Assembly (NCBI GenBank): GCA_029298735.1
Contig: JANSLP010000145.1
Location: forward strand, 1-64,000
DNA from: Ophiostoma sp. CBS 140.51
Lineage: Eukaryota; Ascomycota; Sordariomycetes; Ophiostomatales; Ophiostomataceae
DNA: 64,000 nt
Direction of reading: 5' to 3'
Shown: positions 1 through 8,626 of the stretch, piece after piece
How positions within the stretch are numbered: the stretch's first letter is position 1
How the letters are laid out: each line of letters opens with the position of its first letter
Notes under the pieces: model-generated
The model's input: the letters and a program-made list of their open reading frames with translations, nothing else
Database searches by the model: none
Told to the model about the DNA's origin: nothing
Position numbers and translations under genes: made by a program

Positions 1-397
1 ACATCGGTGATCTGTAGGAGGCCCACGAAATATCGCCACCCGGTAACCGAATTGCTGCAGAATTAGGTTTCCGCCCCGAGATGATCAAAAATATATCAGC
101 AACTAGAACCTTCAATTTCGCTGAATAAATCGAATCAGAAGACATGCGTGAAAGCGGCATGCTCATCTTACAGATATCGATGTGACCTCCCTTTTGTTTA
201 ATGTTTTGTACAGACAACGCATTTTATTCTGGATCCAGTAAATTTGTATTGGCAAGCTCTAACCTAGGATCGCCCACCTGGAGCGACCGCTACTTGACAT
301 CATCAACATACCAACTTCCCACCTTCTCACGACGACAGATTAGACAGCGCCCCTTTTGGCGTTACCTTGTTGTTGCTGCTGCTGGAGTAGAGCCGCT
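1..397. other. window edge, 3' flank of secreted-protein gene
   Basis: No supported gene. Short open frames here have no recognisable domain. The right end is probably the 3' untranslated region of the minus-strand secreted-protein gene that stops at 398. Confidence 0.5.
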
Positions 398-724
398 CTA
401 CGGGAAGTAGCAGCCCCAGTCGTACTTGCCGCCACCCTGAGGATCACCATAAGCGCCATTGTGGTAGTTGCGAGAGCAGTAGCCGTTGACGTCGAGGGTG
501 GCCGACTGACCGGTAGAGGGGCGCGAGCACTTCCAGTCAAAGGCGTTCTTGCCCGAGGTGGCCGTCCAGTCGTTGCCGTACTGCTGCTTGCAGGCCTTCT
601 CCATGTCGACAGAGCCGGCCCAGGGGCCACGGGCAGGAGCAGCAACATCAGCCGAGACGGGAGAGGCAGCAAAGAGGGCAAGGGCAGCCACAGCGGCGCC
701 AAAGACAGTCGAGGAGGTGTACAT
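398..724 (-). CDS. small secreted protein with two Cys-pair repeats
   Basis: Encodes 108 residues. Residues 1-25 are a signal peptide with a hydrophobic core, ending in VSA before a probable cleavage site, so the mature protein is about 83 residues and extracellular or wall-associated. The mature part holds exactly four cysteines (C45, C66, C83, C105) in two similar units of roughly 27 residues. Each unit begins VD/LD, has a first Cys followed by a Tyr-rich stretch, and ends with an aromatic-D-W-x-C motif (AFDWKC and YDWGC). This pairing suggests one disulfide per unit. The start was taken at 724 because the upstream in-frame ATG at 754 lies inside a 5' leader intron. I do not recognise a named family. 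It could be an effector-like or carbohydrate-binding small secreted protein, but function is unknown. Confidence 0.75.
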   Translation of the reverse strand: MYTSSTVFGAAVAALALFAASPVSADVAAPARGPWAGSVDMEKACKQQYGNDWTATSGKNAFDWKCSRPSTGQSATLDVNGYCSRNYHNGAYGDPQGGGKYDWGCYFP

Positions 725-738
725 GGTGATTGTGACTG

Positions 739-796
739 CTGAAGAAAGATGCATTAGCGAAAGGTTTGTGGGCTTGGAAAACTATTGGAGACTTAC
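739..796 (-). other. 5' leader intron of secreted-protein gene
   Basis: On the minus strand a GTAAGT donor (first base at 796) is followed by a GCTAAT branch-like sequence and a TTTCTTCAG acceptor ending at 739, 14 bases before the ATG at 724. The 58-base length matches the other introns here. Its presence removes the alternative start at 754. Confidence 0.65.
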
Positions 797-895
797 TGGG
801 TAGTCGTTTACTTTGATGTTTCGAGGAGTGAGAATCTGATGATGGTGATGATGATGAGAAGGCCACAAATTTAGATCTGGGAGAGACTGTCGCCT

Positions 896-907
896 CTACT
901 TATAGAA
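896..907 (-). promoter_or_regulatory. TATA-like box of secreted-protein gene
   Basis: The minus strand reads CTATAAGTAG about 100 bases upstream of the leader intron donor. A TATA element fits a regulated, highly expressed secreted-protein gene. This is pattern recognition only. Confidence 0.35.
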
Positions 908-2073
908 AAATCTTGACGACTAGGCAGGTATGATTTCTTTCCTTTGACTCCACATTGCTATTATTTTCCATACTTGCACAGACGTACATCACAGAAGTGC
1001 ATGCCGTCTTTGGTGTGCATTCAAAACAGTATTGATGCAGCGAAACATGTTTCCGTCGATATGAATATTGTACAGAAAATGTACAGATTTTACAAGATGC
1101 GAGCCTCGGATCATAACATTGAAAGGGCTTGCAGTGCGTCGAAAGGCCCGCTTCGAGGCTGTGTGGGCCCCGGTCAGCTACGCCGCCATCCATTTGTTAT
1201 CACGACAACGATGCAGTTGATATTGCGCCCAAGTGACTGTCGTGAAGATTCAAATATAATTTCCATTTAGAAATAAGGGGGTAAAGGGATGTCCAGATCC
1301 TTTAGGATCGTGATGTGGGCCGCATCTGGTCTTTTGTAGCGCTTGCCAGCCGGCTGGAAGGCTGTAGAGCCTTCTGGCAACCAGATTTCCCGGTAATTGC
1401 ATGACTCGGGTTGATATTGGGGCTCTATGCCAAGACGTAGGTACGGGCCTTATGGTGAACAAGTTCTTTGTTTATTATATTTTTTTCTGCCCAAGCATCG
1501 CCACATCGTAGGATTCGCTGCCCAGTTCTCCTGGATAAAGGGAAAATCCATTCATTGTCTTGACCTAAAAATATCGCGGCTCGTACAGATTTCGTAAGGC
1601 AGCCTTCCAACCTCGTAAGGGACCTCGTAAAGGCGTCATCAGCAAATGTCTATTATCGAAGCGCGGCTCAACTGCCAAGACTTCAATTAATATATTAAGC
1701 GAAGCAGCATCCTTCTCAGTGGCGCAAGAGTCCGAATTGAATTCAACAATTGAAAAAAAAACCGGAATTGTCAAAAAGGCAAGTAGGTCCAACTCTCGTG
1801 ATTTACTTTCTCATCGAAAAATAAAACTCTGCACAGCGAATTTGCGCGCAATTCGTACTCTAGAGATGACAGCGCTTTCACCAACAGATCAATTGTATAT
1901 CTTCCGATAGAAGGAGGACGTACATGATCACGGAGACTCTTTGATTACTAGTAATCTACACCTATTCGAACATTCATTCAGATCCGACTTGTCCGGAGTG
2001 CACCCATATTGAACAAAATATTGAAGGACCTTTGAGAACCAATTATCACTACGTCACTATAGCAAATCTATTA
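908..2073. other. gene-free interval with nested inverted repeat
   Basis: No coding region is supported. It contains a palindrome/hairpin cluster at 1345-1378 and three imperfect copies of a CGTAAGG word around 1592-1635. Composition is more AT-rich than the flanking genes. It may hold a worn transposon remnant, but no terminal repeats or transposase fragments can be shown. Confidence 0.4.
1345..1378. repeat. nested inverted repeats
   Basis: A perfect 12-base palindrome CCAGCCGGCTGG (1346-1357) abuts a perfect 7-base stem GAAGGCT/AGCCTTC with a four-base loop (1357-1374). An outer GCCAG/CTGGC pair (1345-1349 and 1374-1378) encloses both. A nine-base part of the left stem recurs inverted near 1599-1608. 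Confidence 0.6.
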
Positions 2074-4112
2074 CTAAAAATCAGTCACGCCCTGGTACGG
2101 ACTGCGGTCGCCCCACAATGTCTTCCAACTGAACTGCTTCTGCTTCTTCTGGAACTGGCCAATGCCAAACTCGCCCTCCGAGCCTGGTGCCATCATGTTG
2201 TTGAACGTCTTCTTGACAAGACGGACCTGCTCGGGACTGTCGGGCACATCCCAGGCCAGCCGCGTCAGCTCCTTGTTGATGGCTGCCGCCCGCGGTGCAG
2301 CGCGGTCGAGCTGGTCGAGGTAGGCGTTGAGACTCTCGTCGAGACTTTGGGAGGCAGGCACCACAGTATGGATGGCACCAATACGGTGCAGCTCGTCCGG
2401 CTTGATTTCGCGTGCCGACAGCATGCCCTCCCTGGCGGTCGACGGTCCCCACTCGCGCACCAAGAACTTGGAGATGACGGCCGGGCTGACGCCAATCTTG
2501 GCCTCGCTCAGTGTCCAGCGAGCCTTGTTGGAGACGATGCGCACATCGCAGACAAAGGTGAGACCGACACCGCCGCCGAAACAGGGGCCATCAACCAGAG
2601 AGATGGTCGTCTGTGGGACGTGGTCGATAGCATCGTACAAAGCGAACACCTTGGCAAAGTAGTTGTCCTCAGTGGACGCGTCGTGTGTGTCGGTGTTTCC
2701 ACTCAGGTCCATGCCGGTGCAAAAGTACTTCCCCTCGGCGTCGAGAATAATGTTGTAGACATTGGGGTCGTTGGCGACGTCGCGGTAAAAGTTGGTCAGG
2801 CCCAAAAGCATGGAATCTGTGAGAGCATTGCCGTTGCGAGGGCGCGTGAGAGTAACTTTGACATTGGTGCCAGAACGAGACAGACGGTACTCGCCCGTAT
2901 CCTGGATGACTTCCCATGTGCGAGCCGTCTTGGCCGGTGTCGGCTTCTCCGCCTTCTTCTCAGCCTTGCCCTTCAACGATGCGCCCTGCCATTGCTTCTT
3001 GGCTGCGAGAGCTGCACCAACACGGCTGCCGTACGGAATGCCGATTTCCTTGGAGACCCACTGGCCGATATCAATCAGCTTGTCCAAGTCAACGCCGGTA
3101 CGGATGCCGCCCTTCTCGAGAGTATAGATAACGTCCTCTGTAGAAATGTTGCCGCGTGCTCCGGGTGCATAAGGGCAGCCACCTAGACCGGCAACACTGC
3201 TATCAAATGTGCGGATACCCATCTCGTAAGACTTGACGACGTTGCCGAGACCCTGGCCGTAGGTGTCGTGGAAGTGGCCGGCAAGCCTGTCCGCAGGGAT
3301 GACAGGCAAGAGAATCTCAAGCAGCCGCTGAACATCCATTGGGGTGCCGACACCAAGTGTATCGCCAAGAGCAACTTCATAGCAGCCCAGGTCGAGCAGA
3401 CGCTGGACAACAGGCAGAACAGCCTCGGGTGGAGTTGGTCCAGCAAAAGGATCAGAGAAGATGCACGATGTGGCACTGGGATATGTCAGCAGTAGCTCAA
3501 TCTCGACCTCGTTTAAGAACTTACTCACCCTCTGACGCGGATACCTAGCTCACGCGCCCGCTTGGCTACCGTCTCAGCCTGCGCCAACGCTTCATCAATG
3601 GTGCAGTTCTGGTTTGCCTTGCTAAAGGGCTCCGTCACGGATGCAAACACGACAATCTCCTCGGCCTGTGCCTTGTGTGCATTCTCCAGTCCCTTGAGGT
3701 TGGGTGCCAGCACGGGAAGTCCTAGTGGTCTTGCGTCTGTTGACAGCGGGCGCACTGCATCCATAACAGCTGCTCCATCAGCCAACTGCGGCACCCATTT
3801 CGGCGACACAAACGAGGTTGCTTCGACTGTTTGCAAGCCCGTGTCGGCCAGCCGGCGAATCAACTCGATTTTTGTCTCGGTCGCAATCTGCTGCTTGATA
3901 TTCTGAAGTCCATCGCGGGGTCCGACCTCGACGATATGGACGTCTGCGTTGGTGGTGGTCCGGGCGGCCGCGATTGAGTAGAGGCGGTATTGTTTTGGCT
4001 GCTTTTTGGCCGCGGTGCGGAGAGGCGTGCAAAGAGTCCGTGGTGCTGACCTTGCGAGCCGTCTCGCCGAAGTGGCCAGTAATGGCGATAATGCTGTAGT
4101 TTGACCGTACAT
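2074..4112 (-). CDS. HMG-CoA lyase / enoyl-CoA hydratase-like fusion, mitochondrial
   Basis: Spliced model join(2074..3475, 3529..4112) on the minus strand gives 661 residues. The 53-base intron has GTGAGT donor, CTGAC branch and CCCAG acceptor; the apparent frame break near 3528 is this intron. Residues 1-52 are an Arg/Ser-rich, acid-poor mitochondrial targeting sequence. Residues about 57-350 are HMG-CoA lyase, which cleaves HMG-CoA to acetoacetate and acetyl-CoA: catalytic VGPRDGLQN (R66, D67), HFHD metal/acid-base histidines (H262, H264) and the active-site loop GGCPYAPGARGN with C295. A Lys/Ala-rich linker (about 351-380) leads to a crotonase-fold domain (381-661) with oxyanion-hole segments. 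In that domain the first catalytic Glu of hydratases is Gly499, while the second Glu (E519, in LSEAKIG) is present. Hydratase and lyase are successive steps in leucine breakdown, so channelling is plausible, but the hydratase activity is uncertain. Confidence 0.88.
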
Positions 4113-4624
4113 TGTGATATTTGCAGTGAAGATGGATGTCGGATAGCTTCCTCCAGCTCGAGATATCTACATATAGCAACTACGGCTATCAATACATGCG
4201 AAGCAATGCACCGGACGCCCCAACCCGAGGGCCGAGAGTTAGCGGGATGCACCTGCTGGACTAACTTCCCCACACAAACGTTGAGAGCTGTCGGTCTCTT
4301 TTTGTCTCTTTGTAAGTGGGATGTGGCGCTAGTTCGTCCTTCGGCCCCATTGCCGTACAATACATCGGCATATGCCGACTTCAACTGGTCGAGTGTTGGA
4401 TCGAATAGAACATAAAAAATAAAATGGTCCCGAGATTCACAAAAAGTACGACACAGGTGATGAAAGAATAAGCATCTCCACAGACCACACGAAGTAGAAT
4501 CCAAAATTCGGTCCCGGGTTTAAATTGCCAAGACAAAGAAAGGAAGAATTGCGGATATGTACGGAACGAGTGACGGAAGATATGATGAAGATTCGTTTTT
4601 TTTTTTTTTTCATTTCTACTCTGT
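4113..4624. other. intergenic, HMG-CoA lyase promoter and carrier 3' end
   Basis: No gene is supported. It holds the upstream region of the lyase-hydratase gene and the 3' region of the carrier gene (both minus strand), with a run of about 15 T at 4596-4610. Confidence 0.5.
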
Positions 4625-5646
4625 CTATTTTTGCCAGCCAGGTGACCTCTGTATCATACTGTTTATCTGATCTGCCAAGAACAGTGCGATTGTTCTGATT
4701 TTGGTTAGCACTGAACACGATTCTTTGTCATCTTAAAGGCATGGTATACTTACGAGTGTGGTGCAATACGCATGAGATATGGCCAGAAGCCACGATAGAA
4801 TTGCATGGGACCCTCACTCCTCAACACCTTGGAAAAGCAGTCAAAGGTACCCTTGTACAGAGGTAGTCCGCCTTGTGTGGCAGCCGCCATTGACTGATTC
4901 TGTAGGCGAGTCTTGACAAAATCAAAAGGTAGACTGACCACGGCACCGGCCAAGCCAGCGATAAACGCTGCACATACTGTTCGCAATGGTGCTGACACAT
5001 TGTCTCCAAAGTGCTTCTGGATCTGATGCTTTGACTCCGAGAAGAAAGCCAGCTGACCAAAGTTGGTCGACATGGCTCGGATGATGGTCGGTGATGCGCC
5101 CTTCCACAGACCTAGGACACCTTCTTCTCGTGTAATGCGGGCCAGCGCGTTGAATGCAGATGTGTAGTTGCGCCGGAGGCTGGGTGGCTTCATCGTGTCG
5201 GCCTGCATGCGGACAAGCGCAACTTCCGTTGGGTTGCCAATAAATGCCGCCATAGCACCGGCACTGAGACCTGCCAATGCTCGACCACCGAAAGTGAGTG
5301 TTGTCCCGCGATCATGGGCTCGCTGTATAAGCTTTCGCTCAAACGTTGAGAAGAGGCCGAGCCGTGCCGTGCCGTAAACAAGTTGCCGGAGGAGACCTGC
5401 AGACAAGCCTTGATAGAGGTTGAAGATGCCGCCGCGCCCGGCCACGATATCACGGACAACCATCACGGGTGATGTTCTGATGCCGCTGCCGCTGTCCATC
5501 AACTGCATGCGGACTTTGACTGTATCGATGGGCTGGATGCAGACTGTCGCCACCATACTCGAGCCGCAGGCTACCGTAAAGGGAATGCTCGCCCGGAGAA
5601 GCGAGTTGGCCCGCGACGAGGCAGGTTGTGATAAATCGACAGCCAT
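4625..5646 (-). CDS. mitochondrial carrier, oxoglutarate/dicarboxylate type
   Basis: Spliced model join(4625..4694, 4754..5646) gives 320 residues. The 59-base intron (GTAAGT donor, GCTAAC branch, ATCAG acceptor) restores the expected carrier C-terminus, continuing MRIAPHS with TIALFLADQI. Three tandem repeats of about 100 residues carry the family signatures PIDTVKVR, PTEVALVR and PFDFVKTR at the ends of odd-numbered helices, so it is an inner-membrane exchanger with six transmembrane helices. The matching third signature, the RLQNQ segment and the MRIAPH ending are typical of the 2-oxoglutarate/malate and dicarboxylate branch. It lies between the lyase-hydratase fusion and a divergent acyl-CoA dehydrogenase, suggesting it supplies substrate to, or exports product from, that mitochondrial pathway. 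The exact substrate cannot be read from sequence. Confidence 0.9.
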
Positions 5647-6295
5647 ATTGATTGTTGGGCGTGATGTTTATTGAGATTGCTGTTTGTTGAGCACCAAGCA
5701 CTGTGACAGACGTGTTTTCTCTGGTACATGCCTGTATCGTCATCTTATCAAAATTATTATCTCACCAAATTGAACGTCTACGACAAAAAGGAGATGTCAA
5801 TACGGGATTGTTTTCCATTATTCCCGTGACCCCCCATCAACATTGCAAAGCACTGTCCTCGGTGACTTTCCCGTTTTGATAACCGATGTACGTTGAAAAT
5901 CCCACCATTCGGCGATACCCGAGGGGGATTTACTGCGCGTCGCTCCCCAGTCCGCGACCTTTTTGACTTGCACGCCATTTTAGTCTTCCACGCATTTTGG
6001 GTCCCGGGGACAGAAAATTAGTGGGTCATGGAGCTTTTTGCAAAACCAAAGAAATAAAATGAAAGTAAACAGATCGGAGAGACACAAGGCAGAAGATACT
6101 GGCGATAAGCTTGTATGATATTAAGCCTATATCGACAAATAATTGAGATCACTGTCTTCATAAATGTAGAAGCATCGCACCTGATCATCAATTCTGAGGT
6201 CAGCGGTGAGCACGAACAAACACTGGCCTGAACCAAACTCCTTCCTCCACCTCCAGCAAACTCTACTCCAACGTCACAATTTCACAACCACCAAC
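5647..6295. promoter_or_regulatory. divergent promoter, carrier / acyl-CoA dehydrogenase
   Basis: A 649-base intergenic region separates two divergent mitochondrial genes and must hold both promoters. No gene is supported inside. Co-regulation of the two genes is inferred from the arrangement; I cannot name a bound factor. Confidence 0.5.
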
Positions 6296-7615
6296 ATGCG
6301 GGGAAGACTCTTGTCCACGACGAGCAGCTTGACGTCCAGTCTGCGACGTCCATCTCGACCCCTCCTCTCCTTTACAAGTCGACATGCAACAGCACTTGCC
6401 TTTTCCTCCCGCCTCATCCACAGCCGGGCCACCGACTTCTTGCCCGCCAACCTCCCCGAATGGAGTGACGCCCAGCGCTCCGTCCGCGAAGCCATAGCCA
6501 AAATTGTCACAAAGTACCCGGACGAATACTGGATGGACCACGATACCGAGCACAAGTTTCCCTGGGAACTCTACAAGGACTTGGCTGACAATGGCTGGCT
6601 CGGTATTTGTCTGCCGGAAGAATACGGTGGCTCGTCGTTGGGTATTGCAGAAGCAGCCGTCATGCTCCAGACAATCGCTGAGTCCGGTGCCTGCATGAAC
6701 GGCGCCTCGTCGGTGCACATGAACATCTTTGGACTGGAACCGGTTGCCAAGTTTGGCACCACTGAGCAAAAGAAACGCTGGCTGCCGCCGCTGATTGCTG
6801 GAAAAGAGCGAGCATGTTTCGGCGTCACAGAACCCAACACGGGCCTGGACACGCTGAAGTTGCAGTCGACAGCACGGCGCGAGGGTGACCACTACATTGC
6901 CAAGGGCTCCAAGATTTTCATTTCGACGGCGCAAGTTTCTCAAAAAATTCTGCTGCTGGCCCGCACGACACCGCTCGACAAAGTGGACAAGCCAAGCCGC
7001 GGTCTTTCGCTGTTTTACACGGACCTCAACCGCGACGCTGTCAAGATTACAGAAATCCCCAAGATGGGCCGCTCGGCCGTGGACACCAATGTCCTGTTCT
7101 TTGAGGACTGGAAGATTCCTGCTGAAGACCTGGTCGGCAACGAAGGAGACGGGTTCAAAATTATTCTGCACGGCATGAATGCCGAGCGGGTGCTTGTGGC
7201 GGCTGAAGCTCTTGGTATCGGGTTTGCTGCCCTGCGCCGAGCCAGCCAATACGCCGGCGAGCGGGTTGTCTTTGGCAAGCCCATTGGCTCCTACCAGGGT
7301 ATCCAGCACCCGCTGGCCGAGTGCTGGATGAACCTCGAGAGTGCCCGGTTGATGGTCTACCTGGCTGCCCGTCAGTACGACCAAGGCTACACGGGCGGCG
7401 AGTACGCCAACGCCGGCAAGTTTTTGGCATCGGAAGCGGCCTTCAAGGCGGCCGAGCGGGCAGTTCTCACGCACGGCGGTATGGGATATGCCAAAGAATA
7501 CCACGTGGAGCGGTATTTGAGAGAGGCCACTCTGTCACGCATTGCACCCGTGAGCGGCGAGATGATCAAGAACTACATTGGCCAGCAGGTGCTCACTTTG
7601 CCAAAAAGTTATTAG
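6296..7615 (+). CDS. acyl-CoA dehydrogenase, mitochondrial
   Basis: A single exon of 439 residues; the start is the first ATG, which opens an Arg/Ser-rich targeting sequence (residues 1-50). The FAD-dependent acyl-CoA dehydrogenase fold follows: N-terminal helices, then the GVTEPNTGLD flavin/substrate signature, and the C-terminal signature HGGMGYAKEYHVERYLREA. At the usual medium/short-chain catalytic-base position near the C-terminus there is Pro418 (RIAPVSGE) rather than Glu. A Glu (E297, in NAERVLVAAEA) sits at the helix-G position used as base by isovaleryl- and long-chain dehydrogenases. This makes a branched-chain or related acyl-CoA the likely substrate, introducing a 2,3-double bond. 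It is transcribed divergently from the carrier gene. A canonical leucine-pathway role is possible but not proven, because no methylcrotonyl-CoA carboxylase gene is nearby. Confidence 0.92.
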   Translation: MRGRLLSTTSSLTSSLRRPSRPLLSFTSRHATALAFSSRLIHSRATDFLPANLPEWSDAQRSVREAIAKIVTKYPDEYWMDHDTEHKFPWELYKDLADNGWLGICLPEEYGGSSLGIAEAAVMLQTIAESGACMNGASSVHMNIFGLEPVAKFGTTEQKKRWLPPLIAGKERACFGVTEPNTGLDTLKLQSTARREGDHYIAKGSKIFISTAQVSQKILLLARTTPLDKVDKPSRGLSLFYTDLNRDAVKITEIPKMGRSAVDTNVLFFEDWKIPAEDLVGNEGDGFKIILHGMNAERVLVAAEALGIGFAALRRASQYAGERVVFGKPIGSYQGIQHPLAECWMNLESARLMVYLAARQYDQGYTGGEYANAGKFLASEAAFKAAERAVLTHGGMGYAKEYHVERYLREATLSRIAPVSGEMIKNYIGQQVLTLPKSY

Positions 7616-7967
7616 GTGTTGTTGCGGGAGACAAGAAGGGGCGGGATATAGATGGACCTTAGACATGAAATCATATATAAAAATCAGTTTGTCGTATCAA
7701 ATCGTTAGTTGCATTTTCTTATGGTTCATTGCCATCATTCACATTGGCTATATTAATTAATGCGCCATTGCAGATGACGCAAATTGGCGAGAGGAAACAT
7801 TGCAGAAATAAATTTGAATGCCTCAAATTCCGTGTAAGTCATGAGGCCTGACCAGGCCCAGCGGTAGGTAGTCAGCAATATTGGCGCTAAAATCGATCTC
7901 GAGGTCCTGAAAGTTCCTGCATAAGTAGCCTCGGCAACCCCCGATACCCCAAATTCGATATGGAAAG

Positions 7968-8075
7968 TCAACCAGAAACCTTGGTGTGGACGTAAACGGA
8001 GACCAGAGAGAACAAGTCGGCAAACGCCGTACCGAGAACGTTACTGATGAAGAACGCACCAAGGACGGGTGTCAT
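7968..8075 (-). pseudogene. possible orphan exon, membrane-like
   Basis: The 35-codon frame reads as a hydrophobic helix (GAFFISNVLGTAF, then DLFSLVSVYVH) ending at TGA, and is preceded by a CTACTGTAG acceptor-like sequence two bases before the ATG. No upstream exon could be joined. It may be the last exon of a small membrane protein, a decayed gene or chance. Confidence 0.2.
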
Positions 8076-8278
8076 GTCTACAGTAGGTAGCATTTGGCGG
8101 GTGGCAGCAAGCTCGTTGTAGCGGGTACTACAGTATTATCCAAGGTCTCCAAGACTGTGGCAGTAAACTTCCTCCAAATATGGAAACGGGCAAGATATAT
8201 GAATATGGCATGAAGCCTACTCTTCGAGGTCACGAGAATTGGTGACCACGACGACAATAGCAACCATTTACAACAGCA

Positions 8279-8482
8279 ATGATTCCAACACGATACCTCG
8301 TTCGACCTCTTCAGAGAAAAGGGACGTCAATATTGCCCATAACAGCCACCAACAAGCAATTAGTCCGGCACTTTGCAACTGCCGACAAAAATGCAACAGA
8401 TAAGTCTACAGCACGCTTTGAGCAAATTTTAGATCAGACACAAAATATATACTTTGTCTTTCTGCATAAACTATGGACATAA
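8279..8482 (+). CDS. short ORF with mitochondrial-like N-terminus, doubtful
   Basis: An ATG-initiated frame of 67 residues. The first 35 residues are basic and hydroxylated with few acids (MIPTRYLVRPLQRKG, then RHFA), resembling a mitochondrial presequence. The rest is AT-rich and unlike a known family. No splice joins improve it. I cannot recognise it. Confidence 0.2.
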   Translation: MIPTRYLVRPLQRKGTSILPITATNKQLVRHFATADKNATDKSTARFEQILDQTQNIYFVFLHKLWT

Positions 8483-8626
8483 CGTAGACTTATCATCTTA
8501 AAAATAATCTCTCATAAATAACAAATCACCTGGACTTGTTTCCTTCGTGTCTTTCATGGTATTCGTCTCAGTCTCAAAATCATGTCATCTGTCATAATGG
8601 AATCTCATCTCATCTTTCATCGTCTT

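Larger units (their letters stand above)
7616..8626. other. convergent intergenic region with weak coding fragments
   Basis: It lies between the 3' ends of the dehydrogenase (plus) and the DNAJC11-like gene (minus). Two short frames, listed separately at 7968-8075 and 8279-8482, look mildly protein-like, but no complete gene can be built. Confidence 0.4.

Noticed and set aside
739..754. Upstream ATG at 754 as start of the secreted protein
   Set aside because: It lies inside the leader intron, and the shorter form has a standard signal peptide.
3476..3528. Apparent frameshift in the HMG-CoA lyase gene
   Set aside because: It is a normal 53-base intron with good donor, branch and acceptor, and joining restores the lyase sequence.
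6263..7504. 413-codon open frame antisense to the acyl-CoA dehydrogenase
   Set aside because: Same shadow effect; the sense frame carries the complete dehydrogenase signatures and a targeting sequence.
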